Shown: positions 1 to 7,196 of the stretch, in pieces
Numbering within the stretch: position 1 is the first letter of the stretch
Layout: each line of letters starts with the position of its first letter
NCBI GenBank assembly: GCA_937128785.1
Contig: CAKZMS010000515.1
Location: forward strand, 1 to 12,643
Origin: an uncultured Opitutaceae bacterium
Lineage (GTDB): Bacteria; Verrucomicrobiota; Verrucomicrobiia; Opitutales; Opitutaceae
Length of the DNA stretch: 12,643 nt
Direction: 5' to 3'
Position numbers and translations under genes: made by a program
The notes under the pieces: model-generated
Told to the model about the DNA's origin: nothing
What the model saw: only the letters and a program-made list of their open reading frames with translations
Database searches by the model: none

Positions 1-102
1 CGTCTCGATTTGGGATTCACCGGTACCATCCACCGAAAGCGAAAGCTCGATGTTGGTTTCGGCGGTTTTACGCGTGAGGGTTACGGAGCGGGAGTCAGCC
101 AT
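1..102 (-). CDS. hisB: Imidazoleglycerol-phosphate dehydratase, N-terminal part only
   Basis: The first 34 codons of a gene that runs off the left edge of the window. The translation begins MADSRSVTLTRKTAETNIEL and continues to SLSVDGTGESQIET. This matches the opening beta-strand of imidazoleglycerol-phosphate dehydratase (R-x-T-x-E-T-x-I), the Mn-dependent enzyme that converts imidazole glycerol phosphate to imidazole acetol phosphate in histidine biosynthesis. The catalytic histidine-rich motifs lie outside the window. The ATG at 102 is inside the 3' end of hisC, giving a 22-base overlap in a different frame, so translation is probably coupled to hisC. No Shine-Dalgarno motif precedes the start. 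It could be fused to a phosphatase domain, as in E. coli HisB, but the N-terminal position of the dehydratase argues for the monofunctional type. Identification is from the short N-terminus and the his context together. Confidence 0.85.
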   Translation of the reverse strand, partial: MADSRSVTLTRKTAETNIELSLSVDGTGESQIET

Positions 103-1184
103 GCTTGGATTGCTTCATCGACGGCGAGCATCTCGTCGTCGGAGCCGACGCTGATTCGCAGAAAGGGCGCGGTCAAGGCGTGGCTGGGGAAGGCGCGGAC
201 GAGAATTTTGCGGGATTTGAGGAAATCGAACAACTCCGCCGCCACACCGGGCCCGGACTCACCGGCGGCATTACGGGGCTCGACGAACAGAAAATTGGCC
301 GCGGACTCATAGATGAACCACCCCCGTTCACCCCACGCCTTCGCCCACCGGTCGCGGGTGTCTTTGATCCGGGCAATCACATCGCTGTAGTAGGCATCAT
401 CGGTCAGCGCGGCCGCGGCGGCCACTTGCGTGAGACGGTTGACGTTGTAGCTGTCACGCACGCGGTCGAGCAGTCCGATCGTCTCGGCACTGGCCAAGGC
501 ATAGCCCACCCGCAGCCCGGCCAGCGCATGCGCCTTGGAAAGCGTGCGGACCACGACCAGTCGCGGGTAGCGGGCCAGCAGGCTCACGGCATCCTCCTCG
601 GCAAACGGCGCGTAGGCTTCATCCACCACCAGGATTCCCTCATACTTCGCCAAGATCGCTTCGATTTCGACGGTCGGGAATCCGACGCCGGTCGGGGCAT
701 TGGGCGAGGTCAGGAAGAACGCCGTCGCGCCCGAGGTCGCGATCCGTTCGACCGGTAATCGCATGCTGCGATCGAATTCGATGAGTTCGGAGCGCCCGTC
801 CTCGATCGCCACCAGCACGGGATACAGCGAGTAGCTGGGAAAGGTGAAGGCAGTCGCGGCCTCCCCTCCCCCAAAGACCCGCACCAACAGATTGAGTATA
901 TCATCGGAGCCATTGCCGACGATTACCTGATCGGGTGTAAGCCCGTGCCGTCCGGCGATCAGCTCGCGCAGGGGCGCACTGGTCGGGCTCGGGTAAAGTC
1001 GCAGACTCGTGGCGTCACCGCCCAATTCTGCGTTGATTGCCTCCGCCACCTTGGGACTGGGCGGATAAGGGCATTCGTTGGTGTTGAGTTTGATCCACTC
1101 CCCGTCCGTGGGCTGAAAACCCGGCGTATACGCGTGCAGCGCGGGCACGTGCGAGCGGGCAAGCTGGGAGGGAGACTTCATCAT
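81..1184 (-). CDS. hisC: Histidinol-phosphate aminotransferase
   Basis: A PLP-dependent class I/II aminotransferase of 367 residues, the usual length for HisC. It converts imidazole acetol phosphate plus glutamate to histidinol phosphate in the cytoplasm. Visible landmarks are the N-terminal substrate-loop motif LNTNECPYPPSP (about residues 33-44), the cofactor-phosphate motif NGSDD (91-95), SPNAPTG (160-166), VVDEAY with the cofactor aspartate D188, and the Schiff-base lysine K217 in TLSKAHALAGLRVG, followed by arginine R225. Two ATG codons stand in tandem at the start (1184 and 1181); either could be used, and neither has a clear Shine-Dalgarno. It lies 52 bp downstream of hisD and its last 22 bases overlap the start of hisB. 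The hisD-hisC-hisB order and the ECPYPPSP-type N-terminus support HisC over other members of this aminotransferase family. Confidence 0.95.
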   Translation of the reverse strand: MMKSPSQLARSHVPALHAYTPGFQPTDGEWIKLNTNECPYPPSPKVAEAINAELGGDATSLRLYPSPTSAPLRELIAGRHGLTPDQVIVGNGSDDILNLLVRVFGGGEAATAFTFPSYSLYPVLVAIEDGRSELIEFDRSMRLPVERIATSGATAFFLTSPNAPTGVGFPTVEIEAILAKYEGILVVDEAYAPFAEEDAVSLLARYPRLVVVRTLSKAHALAGLRVGYALASAETIGLLDRVRDSYNVNRLTQVAAAAALTDDAYYSDVIARIKDTRDRWAKAWGERGWFIYESAANFLFVEPRNAAGESGPGVAAELFDFLKSRKILVRAFPSHALTAPFLRISVGSDDEMLAVDEAIQAWLTPAP

Positions 1185-1236
1185 CTAAAGAAACGGCGCG
1201 GGGCAGGCTCGGGGCAAGGCCTTAGCCGGACGGGCA

Positions 1237-2535
1237 CTAGGACTTGATCCGAATCGCCGCGGAACGCCCATGGGCATCGAGTTGCTCCATGCGAGCGAAC
1301 GCCCGCACCACTTTTTCGCCAGCTTTGACCGACTGGGAGTCGTAGCGAATGATGCTGGTGCGGCGCATGAAATCAGCCACCCGCAGGCCACTGAAGAAAC
1401 GTCCGGCCCGGCCGGTGGGGAGCACATGGCTCGGTCCGGCGGTGAAATCGCCCAAAGCAGTCGGCGTATCGTTGCCGATCATGATGGCACCCGCGGTCGT
1501 GATGGTGCGCTCCAGCTGCTGGGCCACAGACGGTTTAACGAGAAGTTCGAGATGCTCGGGCGCCACGTAGTTGGCGACCTCGGCGGCTTGCTCCGGGGAT
1601 GCGACCTGAACCGCCAGGAATCCGTCGGCCAAGACCCGGTCGGCCTTTTCATTCCGGCCCAAGGTCGGCAGTTGTTGGGCGACCTCCACCTTGATGGCAT
1701 CGATAACCGCCCGGGAGGTTCCGACGAGGTAGATTTTTTCGCGACCCGAACCGTGCTCGGCCTGGGCCAAAAGATCGGCGGCCGCAAAATCGGCTCGGGC
1801 GGTTTCGTCGGCGATGACCATCACCTCACTGGGACCGGGCAGGCTGTCGACGCCGACCGTGCCAAAAACCTGCCGCTTCGCTTCGCAGGTGTAGGCATTG
1901 CCGGGACCATAGACCTTGTCCACCGCCGGAATGCTCTTGGTGCCATAGGCCATGGCTCCCACGGCGTGCACCCCGCCGATGCGATAGACCTCCGTGATAC
2001 CGATCAGGTGTAAGGCGGCCAGCAGTCCGTCGGCGATCTTGCCGTCGGCATCCGACGGAGTGAACACTGCGATCTCGGGGCAACCCGCGATCTTGGCCAG
2101 GGTGGCCGTCATCAATACCGTGGAAACCAAGGGAACCTCGCCGCCCGGCACGTAGAGGCCGACCCGGCGAATCGGATGATGGCGCTCGCCGACCTCACCG
2201 CCCTGCGGGTTCCGCCCGGTCCAGTTCTCGGGAAATCCCTGCTGATTGAAGGCCTTGATGTTTTTGAGCGCCGCTTTCATGGCGCGCATTTCAGAAACCG
2301 GCAGACGTTTGGCAGCGGCGGCGAGTGATGCTGGGCGCACGCGGAAATCCCGAGGCCGCAGCGTCGCTCCGTCAAATTTGCGGGCATACTTGATGACGGC
2401 ATCGTCACCATGCTCCCGCACGTCCTGCAAGATCGCCGCGACGCTGGAAGTGATTTCAGCCGGCACGACGGAGCCGGCACAGAACTTGGCCAGGGCCGCC
2501 CGGGCCGAACGAGAGGTGTAATTGATCAGACGCAC
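1237..2535 (-). CDS. hisD: Histidinol dehydrogenase
   Basis: A zinc- and NAD-dependent dehydrogenase of 432 residues that oxidises L-histidinol to histidine in two steps. It contains the family signature from about residue 206 (DKVYGPGNAY, then VGVDSLPGPSEV near 228-238). Putative zinc ligands and catalytic residues fit the E. coli pattern: Q258 and H261 in LLAQAEHG, E327-H328 in VAPEHLE, D363 in TALGDF, and a C-terminal H422 in LDAHGR. An in-frame ATG at 2574 would add 13 residues. I chose the GTG at 2535 because a GGTGAGG motif sits five bases upstream and the protein then starts with the typical RLINYTS. It begins the histidine cluster, 60 bp after the exported LolA-like gene, and hisC follows after 52 bp. 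No truncation or missing key residue is seen. Confidence 0.95.
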   Translation of the reverse strand: MRLINYTSRSARAALAKFCAGSVVPAEITSSVAAILQDVREHGDDAVIKYARKFDGATLRPRDFRVRPASLAAAAKRLPVSEMRAMKAALKNIKAFNQQGFPENWTGRNPQGGEVGERHHPIRRVGLYVPGGEVPLVSTVLMTATLAKIAGCPEIAVFTPSDADGKIADGLLAALHLIGITEVYRIGGVHAVGAMAYGTKSIPAVDKVYGPGNAYTCEAKRQVFGTVGVDSLPGPSEVMVIADETARADFAAADLLAQAEHGSGREKIYLVGTSRAVIDAIKVEVAQQLPTLGRNEKADRVLADGFLAVQVASPEQAAEVANYVAPEHLELLVKPSVAQQLERTITTAGAIMIGNDTPTALGDFTAGPSHVLPTGRAGRFFSGLRVADFMRRTSIIRYDSQSVKAGEKVVRAFARMEQLDAHGRSAAIRIKS

Positions 2536-2540
2536 AGTTG

Positions 2541-2547
2541 CCTCACC
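2541..2547 (-). promoter_or_regulatory. Shine-Dalgarno site deciding the hisD GTG start
   Basis: On the minus strand this reads GGTGAGG, followed by five bases and then the GTG start of hisD at 2535. It is one of only two convincing Shine-Dalgarno motifs in the window, and it is the reason for preferring the GTG over the upstream ATG at 2574. Confidence 0.6.
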
Positions 2548-2595
2548 GTGTTCCCATTGGGACCGGAAGCGCAAGTCCGGTGGGGAACTTGACGG

Positions 2596-3351
2596 CTATT
2601 TGCGGGTAATGGTCGGCACCCGGAATTCGCTCCGATTGACCGGCTGGTTGACCTTGATCTCCTCAAAGTCGACCTGCACCCGCTGCTCGGTGCCATCGGG
2701 GCGGGTTGAGACCGTGACCACCTGATCCGGGAAACGCACTCCATCGATGAAGTTCTCGCCGGATTCGATGATGACGGCACCCGTATCGGTTTCGCTTTGC
2801 ACCAAGCGGCCGGTGGCCGGGTCGTAGAAACGGTAGAAGACGATGCCGTAACCGTGATCGAAGGCGATCTTGTGCAGTTGTTTGCCGTCCACCTCGACCA
2901 TGCCGAGGTCCTCCGTTTCACCGCCGATGCGGTCGATACCTTTAAAGAACGAGAGGTTCTCCCAGGTATTGGCCCGGAGCCGGCGAATCTGGACGGTGTC
3001 CAATAGGGTCAGTCGCCACTGGGTCTCATCGGCGGGATTCGCAATGCGTTGCCAGGCCTCATAGTCGTCGAGCGCGGTGGTTTCCACACGCTCGGGAGAG
3101 GTGATGCGAATCCGTTGATAGAAAGGGGCCGCGAAAAGAATTTCGATCACCGCCGTGGTCGACTGCGCTTCACCATCGGCGTTGGTGGTGCTGGATACGA
3201 GAGTTCCCTTGTAACTCACCGATTTGACCGCATCCAAGGCAGTCTCTGATCCGAGAAATGACCGTGCCAAAGAGATAGTCCGATCAACATCCGCTTGGGC
3301 GGAGATCGAGAACACGAACAGGGGAAGAAGAATACGCAGCAGGGACTTCAT
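2596..3351 (-). CDS. Exported LolA-like / outer-membrane lipoprotein-sorting-type protein of unknown function
   Basis: The 251-residue product starts with a clear Sec signal peptide: positive MKSLLR, a hydrophobic stretch to about residue 17, and a likely signal peptidase I site after AQA (residue 20). There is no lipobox cysteine, so it should be a soluble periplasmic protein. The mature part is beta-rich, with patterns such as YRFYDPATGRLVQSE near the middle, then IIESGENFIDGVRFPDQVV, and a final QVDFEEIKVNQP. This alternation resembles the LolA/LolB or lipoprotein-sorting fold, in which a 'FDPATGxLV' hairpin is followed by 'xDGVxFP'. I infer the fold by pattern and do not know the ligand. 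An in-frame upstream ATG at 3438 overlaps guaA and would bury the signal peptide, so I chose 3351. It lies between guaA (77 bp upstream) and hisD (60 bp downstream) and is unrelated to either pathway. Confidence 0.7.
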   Translation of the reverse strand: MKSLLRILLPLFVFSISAQADVDRTISLARSFLGSETALDAVKSVSYKGTLVSSTTNADGEAQSTTAVIEILFAAPFYQRIRITSPERVETTALDDYEAWQRIANPADETQWRLTLLDTVQIRRLRANTWENLSFFKGIDRIGGETEDLGMVEVDGKQLHKIAFDHGYGIVFYRFYDPATGRLVQSETDTGAVIIESGENFIDGVRFPDQVVTVSTRPDGTEQRVQVDFEEIKVNQPVNRSEFRVPTITRK

Positions 3352-3428
3352 GGGAAGAGATGACGGAAGGGTTTGACGTATAGCTGAAGGGATCTTGGCG
3401 CCGGTGGCAATGCCGTGGGCGATTTGCC

Positions 3429-4967
3429 TTATTCCCACTCGATGGTGGCCGGGGGCTTCGAACTGATGTCCAAAACAACCCGGGAAACATCGCGAACCTC
3501 ATTGGTGATCCGGTTGGAAATCCGGCCGAGGAGGTCGTAGGGAAGCTTGGTCCAATCGGCGGTCATGGCATCAATGCTCTCCACTACCCGAATGGCGATC
3601 ACCCAGGCGTAGTTTCGTTCGTCTCCAATGACTCCAACGGACTTCACGGGGAGAAAGACACAGAAAGACTGCCAAACGTTCCAATACCAGTCCGACTCTT
3701 TCATTTCTTCCATGAGGATGGCATCAGCTTCCTTCAAAACATCGAGTTTGGCCTTGGTGATGTCGCCCAGCACCCGCACGCCCAATCCCGGGCCGGGGAA
3801 CGGCTGGCGCCAGACCACCTCGCGAGGCAGACCGAGGGCAGCACCGACGGCGCGGACCTCGTCCTTAAACAGTTCCCGCAGCGGCTCGAGGAGCTTGAGT
3901 TTCATGCGATCGGGAAGTCCGCCCACGTTGTGGTGACTCTTGATCAGGGCCGCGGGATTGTTGCCGATGGCCACCGACTCGATCACATCCGGGTAAAGGG
4001 TGCCCTGGGCCAGAAAGTCCGCGTGGCCGATCGTCTTGAGCGATTTCTCGAAGACGTTGATAAAGGTATTGCCGATGATCTTTCGCTTCTCCTCGGGCTC
4101 CTCGACTCCCTTCAATCGGCGGAGAAAGAGTTGCGAAGCGTCCACCACCCGCAGGTCGATTTTGAAATGTTTGCCGTATAGCGCCTCGACCGACTCCCGC
4201 TCTCCCTTGCGCAGTAGTCCGTTGTCGACGAACACACAGGTGAGTTGTTTGCCGATCGCCTTGTGAATCAGCGCCGCAGCGACCGAAGAGTCGACTCCCC
4301 CGGAAAGGCCCAGGATGACTCGCGGTTTACCAACCCTCTTTCGGATCCCCTTTACCGAGGGCTTGATGTAGGCAGCCGTCGTCCAATCGGGCGTGACTTT
4401 GCAGACGCGCAGGAGGAAATTGCGGATAACATCCACGCCCCGCTCGGTGTGGAACACCTCGGGATGGAACTGAATGCCGTAGAAGTCGCGTTTCCGGTCC
4501 TCGATGACAGCAAACGGGGAATTGTCGGTGGTGCCAATGGCATCAAACCCCGGAGGCAACGCGGTGACCTTGTCGCCGTGTGAGTTCCACACCTTGAGCT
4601 TGCGCGGCAAGCGATAGAAGAGCCGCCCCGGTTTAACGATGCCGAGCGTACCCAGGCCAAATTCCCGTTCCTTCGAGCGGGCGACCTTGCCCTTGAGCAT
4701 CTTGCCCATGAGCTGCAGGCCGTAGCAGATACCGAGGACCGGAACCCCCATATCGAAGATCGCCTTGTCGGGTGTGGGCGCATCCTTGGCGAAGACACTG
4801 CTGGGGCCACCCGAAAGGATGATGCCCACCACGCCGTCGGCCTTGAGCTCCTCCGCCGTCGTGGCGAAGTGATAGATCTTGGAGTAGACCTCACACTCGC
4901 GAATGCGTCGCGCAATGACCTGCGTGTATTGGGAGCCGAAATCTAGGACAGCAATAGTCTGAGCCAT
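3429..4967 (-). CDS. guaA: GMP synthase (glutamine-hydrolysing)
   Basis: A 512-residue bifunctional enzyme that aminates XMP to GMP using glutamine and ATP, the last step of guanine nucleotide synthesis. The N-terminal class I glutamine amidotransferase domain (about 1-190) has the nucleophile C81 in GICYGLQLM and the partners H168 and E170 in QFHPEV. The ATP-pyrophosphatase domain follows, with its PP-loop SGGVDSS at 222-228. The C-terminal dimerisation domain ends in the classic KPPATIEWE. All catalytic residues are present and the length is standard for the family. The start at [15 protein letters not shown] is the usual one, although no Shine-Dalgarno motif precedes it. It lies 66 bp downstream of the small zinc-ribbon gene and 77 bp upstream of the exported LolA-like gene. 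I saw no xanthine/guanine riboswitch in the short upstream gap. Confidence 0.97.
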   Translation of the reverse strand: MAQTIAVLDFGSQYTQVIARRIRECEVYSKIYHFATTAEELKADGVVGIILSGGPSSVFAKDAPTPDKAIFDMGVPVLGICYGLQLMGKMLKGKVARSKEREFGLGTLGIVKPGRLFYRLPRKLKVWNSHGDKVTALPPGFDAIGTTDNSPFAVIEDRKRDFYGIQFHPEVFHTERGVDVIRNFLLRVCKVTPDWTTAAYIKPSVKGIRKRVGKPRVILGLSGGVDSSVAAALIHKAIGKQLTCVFVDNGLLRKGERESVEALYGKHFKIDLRVVDASQLFLRRLKGVEEPEEKRKIIGNTFINVFEKSLKTIGHADFLAQGTLYPDVIESVAIGNNPAALIKSHHNVGGLPDRMKLKLLEPLRELFKDEVRAVGAALGLPREVVWRQPFPGPGLGVRVLGDITKAKLDVLKEADAILMEEMKESDWYWNVWQSFCVFLPVKSVGVIGDERNYAWVIAIRVVESIDAMTADWTKLPYDLLGRISNRITNEVRDVSRVVLDISSKPPATIEWE

Positions 4968-5033
4968 CCGTCAGCAAAAGCAGGAGCCTTGCCGGAATCA
5001 AGTGACGATGCGGTCCGGATCGATATTCGTGGA

Positions 5034-5261
5034 TTAAAATCTCAATCGGCCGTTGGTGTGGCCACAATGCGGGCACGCGCCCTCCCCTAATTCACCTCGC
5101 TTGGCGTAGACGGAATCGCACCGCACACAATGGAAGATGGTGCGCCGGCGCTCGGCCTCAAACTGGGCATGATCCCGCCGATCGTAGTAGATCCACAAAC
5201 TGAGGAAAAACACCGCCAACAACAGGCTGTACAGGACGGTGGCGGTGGTGAGATCGAACAT
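5034..5261 (-). CDS. Small membrane-anchored zinc-ribbon protein, unknown function
   Basis: A 75-residue protein with one predicted transmembrane helix (about residues 7-26, LYSLLLAVFFLSLWIYY), followed by a charged segment rich in Arg, Asp and Glu. A C-terminal four-cysteine zinc-ribbon module comes last: CVRC at 45-48 and CPHC at 63-66, separated by 14 residues. The positive side (YYDRRD) after the helix suggests that the ribbon faces the cytoplasm. The frame is open upstream to 5456, but that part runs through the rplQ terminator and rplQ itself. The ATG at 5261, just after the terminator, gives a compact TM-plus-ribbon protein and is preferred. It sits between the alpha-operon terminator and guaA. 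No function is recognised; the ribbon could bind nucleic acid or another protein. The reading frame is supported by the ordered cysteine motif. Confidence 0.65.
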   Translation of the reverse strand: MFDLTTATVLYSLLLAVFFLSLWIYYDRRDHAQFEAERRRTIFHCVRCDSVYAKRGELGEGACPHCGHTNGRLRF

Positions 5262-5300
5262 AGGGCGATCATCAGAGGAATCCCCCCGCCGCCTCCGCGC

Positions 5301-5333
5301 AACAAAAACGCCGCTCCAAAATCGGAGCGGCGT
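5301..5333 (-). terminator. Rho-independent terminator of the alpha operon
   Basis: A perfect 10-bp inverted repeat (5308-5317 with 5324-5333, ACGCCGCTCC and GGAGCGGCGT) closes a 6-base loop. On the minus strand the stem is followed directly by TTTTTGTT. It lies 28 bp after the rplQ stop codon, in the correct orientation for intrinsic termination of the spc/alpha transcript. Confidence 0.9.
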
Positions 5334-5361
5334 GAAACTTAACGAAGGTAGATCGAAAGAG

Positions 5362-5979
5362 TTAGGACTTCTTCTCTTCTTCCTTGGTGTCCTCAGCGGC
5401 AGGCTCTTCAGCGGCAGCGGGAACTTCCTCGACGGGAGCTTCCGCTTCGGCGGCAACCTCGGGCTGCTTGGCTTCTTCGGCCTCAGGAGCGGCCTCGACT
5501 TCTTCAGCCGGCGCTTCTTCAGCGGCAGCTTCCACCGGAGCGGCGGCCTTCTTGGCTTTGGCGGCGCCCTTCTTCTTCGGCTTCTTATAGCCAGGATCGT
5601 CCGCTTTAACGAACTCGATCAGCGCCATCTCAGCCGCGTCACCCGTGCGGGGGCCGAGCTTGTAGATGCGGGTATATCCACCCGGGCGATTTTCGAATTC
5701 GGAAACCTTGTCGTCGAACAACATGGAGATCGCGGCTTCGTCGCGGACGTCGCGCAGGGCGAGGCGGCGAAGATGCAACTTGTCCTTCTTCTCGGTCTTG
5801 GCCGCCGCGCGCTTGGCTTTGGTTACGATCTTCTCCACGAAGGGACGCAGGGCCTTGGCCTTGGCGAGGGTCGTCTTGATCCGCCCGTGGGTGATCAAGG
5901 AAACCGACATGTTGGAAAGCATGGCCGCGCGATGCTCGCGGGTCACACCCATGGAATGGCGATGAACTTTATGACGCAT
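5362..5979 (-). CDS. rplQ: Large-subunit ribosomal protein bL17 with long acidic C-terminal tail
   Basis: The first ~126 residues are a complete bL17: MRHKVHRHSMGVTREHRAAM at the start, then SLITHGRIKTTLAKAKALRP and GGYTRIYKLGPRTGDAAEMA. bL17 lies on the solvent side of the 50S subunit, near the polypeptide exit. It is normally about 115-130 residues; this one has 205. The extra part is a basic hinge (132-145, KKPKKKGAAKAKK) followed by a ~55-residue low-complexity region built almost only of Ala, Glu, Pro and Val, ending in EEEKKS. It is the last gene of the alpha operon, 170 bp after rpoA, and is followed by a strong terminator. The leader before the ATG is CAAAAATACACTACA, with no Shine-Dalgarno. 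The frame stays open with no internal stop, so I regard the tail as genuine rather than a frameshift product. Confidence 0.96.
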   Translation of the reverse strand: MRHKVHRHSMGVTREHRAAMLSNMSVSLITHGRIKTTLAKAKALRPFVEKIVTKAKRAAAKTEKKDKLHLRRLALRDVRDEAAISMLFDDKVSEFENRPGGYTRIYKLGPRTGDAAEMALIEFVKADDPGYKKPKKKGAAKAKKAAAPVEAAAEEAPAEEVEAAPEAEEAKQPEVAAEAEAPVEEVPAAAEEPAAEDTKEEEKKS

Positions 5980-6149
5980 TGTAGTGTATTTTTGGTGGTG
6001 GTCGCCTCCGATCGGCTACCCGGTTGCAGCGTTGAGCAACAGAGCGGCGCGAAGGCGGATTTGATCTAGAAGCAAACGGTCGCCGCGAAGCGGCCGGTGC
6101 CTCTTGATACTTGGAAGTTGATACTTGTTACTTTTCGGCGGGAGCCGAA
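5980..6149. other. Longest intergenic spacer, between rpoA and rplQ
   Basis: 170 bp with no supported gene. It holds a short GC hairpin (GCCGC/GCGGC, 6082-6086 with 6090-6094, 3-base loop) and, close to the rpoA stop, the heptamer array listed separately. No U-tract follows the hairpin, so it is not an intrinsic terminator. I see no convincing promoter. The length is unusual inside an otherwise tightly packed operon. Confidence 0.6.
6099..6133. repeat. Degenerate array of five 7-base units (consensus GATACTT)
   Basis: Read on the plus strand, five consecutive heptamers are GCCTCTT, GATACTT, GGAAGTT, GATACTT, GTTACTT. All five start with G and end in TT, and units 2 and 4 are identical. On the transcribed strand the unit reads AAGTATC. 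The array begins 16 bp after the rpoA stop codon. It resembles the short tandem heptamer repeats known from cyanobacteria (STRR type), but this match is by style only. Confidence 0.65.
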
Positions 6150-7154
6150 TTACAGTTCCTTCTTGGTGTCGAGAAGACGCTCATCGAACTTCATGCCCAA
6201 GGAAAGACCGAGGTCTTCCAGCTTGTCCTTGATTTCGTTGAGGGACTTTTTACCGAAGTTGCGATACTTGAGCATCTCCTGCTCGGTCTTCATGGCGAGT
6301 TCGCCGACCGTGGTGATATTCGCGTTGTTCAAGCAGTTGGCGGCACGCACCGAGAGTTCGATTTCGTTGACCGACATGTTGAGGAGCTTGCGGAGCTTGT
6401 TCTGCTCTTCGCTGACCTCGGACTGCTGGTTGTCGAACTCGTAGTTCTCGTCGGAGACGTTGTCGAAGACATCGAGGTGATGCTTCAGGATCGAACCGGC
6501 TTGCTTGAGCGCATCATCAGGCGAGATGCGACCGTCGGTCCAGACTTCGAGGACGAGCTTGTCGTAGTCGGTGATCTGGCCCACGCGGGTCGCCTCGACC
6601 GAATACTTCACGAGCTTCACCGGGGAGAACAGGGAATCGATCGGAATGACGCCGATAGCTTGCTCTTCCTTTTTGTTGAGCTCACCGGGGCAATAACCGC
6701 GACCGGTCTTCACCGTGATCTCGGCGTCGAAGGAGCGCTCCGAGTCGAGGGTGCAGATGACTTGCTCAGGGTTGACGATGGTGATGTTGGCATCGGCCTG
6801 GATGTCCGCAGCGGTAACCGCACCTTGGCGATTCACGCGGAGAAGCAAGAGCGTCTCGTCTTGTTCGCTGGCGGAGATGATGAGGACCTTTTTGAGGTTG
6901 AGCACGATGTCGGTGACATCTTCGACGACACCTTCAATGCTCTGAAACTCGTGGTTCACTCCGTCGATCTTGATCGAGGAGATGGCAGCACCTTCGATGG
7001 AGCTGAGGAGCACGCGGCGAAGGGAGTTGCCGATGGTGTGGCCGTATCCGGCCTCAAAGGGCTCAGCGAGAAACTTACCGTAGGTGGCGGTGGATCCCTC
7101 CTCCACTTTGGTGAGTTTGTTGGGTAGTTCGAACTTACCGAGACGTTTTGGCAT
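6150..7154 (-). CDS. rpoA: DNA-directed RNA polymerase alpha subunit
   Basis: A 334-residue alpha subunit, of normal length. The N-terminal domain (about 1-235) holds the assembly motif GYGHTIGNSLRRVLLSS (36-52) that dimerises and contacts beta and beta'. An acidic linker (about 236-255, EFDNQQSEVSEEQ) leads to the C-terminal domain that binds UP elements and activators. That domain has ELSVRAANCLNNANI (266-280), with R270 at the place of E. coli R265, and NFGKKSLNEIKDKL (299-312). The position between rpsD (42 bp upstream) and rplQ (170 bp downstream) is the classical alpha-operon order. The start is fixed by MPKRLGKFELP; the leader GCTTAAAGCC has no Shine-Dalgarno. Nothing in the sequence departs from a functional subunit. 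Confidence 0.98.
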   Translation of the reverse strand: MPKRLGKFELPNKLTKVEEGSTATYGKFLAEPFEAGYGHTIGNSLRRVLLSSIEGAAISSIKIDGVNHEFQSIEGVVEDVTDIVLNLKKVLIISASEQDETLLLLRVNRQGAVTAADIQADANITIVNPEQVICTLDSERSFDAEITVKTGRGYCPGELNKKEEQAIGVIPIDSLFSPVKLVKYSVEATRVGQITDYDKLVLEVWTDGRISPDDALKQAGSILKHHLDVFDNVSDENYEFDNQQSEVSEEQNKLRKLLNMSVNEIELSVRAANCLNNANITTVGELAMKTEQEMLKYRNFGKKSLNEIKDKLEDLGLSLGMKFDERLLDTKKEL

Positions 7155-7196
7155 GGCTTTAAGCGATTTGGATTCTGTGAAAGGAGCGGGCCGGAA

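Noticed and set aside
2536..2574. Longer hisD starting at the ATG at 2574
   Set aside because: The extra 13 residues are not typical of HisD and the GTG at 2535 has a strong Shine-Dalgarno.
3352..3428. Possible -10-like TATACG element before the LolA-like gene
   Set aside because: No matching -35 box at 16-18 bp; too weak to call a promoter.
4968..5033. Guanine/xanthine riboswitch or promoter upstream of guaA
   Set aside because: The gap is only 66 bp and I could not find a purine-riboswitch core or a convincing promoter.
5262..5456. Longer version of the zinc-ribbon protein starting at 5456
   Set aside because: It would be translated through the terminator hairpin and the rplQ 3' end; the added residues are Arg/Pro/Ser-rich antiphase sequence of rplQ.
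5239..6069. Plus-strand open frame rich in Gly/Phe/Leu opposite rplQ
   Set aside because: The repetitive composition mirrors the low-complexity acidic tail of bL17; no signal peptide or family motif.
6082..6094. GC hairpin after rpoA as a terminator
   Set aside because: Only a 5-bp stem and no U-tract; it may modulate the transcript but is not an intrinsic terminator.
6111..7127. Plus-strand open frame of 338 codons opposite rpoA
   Set aside because: Repetitive Val/Leu/Asp/Glu composition from codon bias of rpoA; no recognisable protein and no initiation signals.
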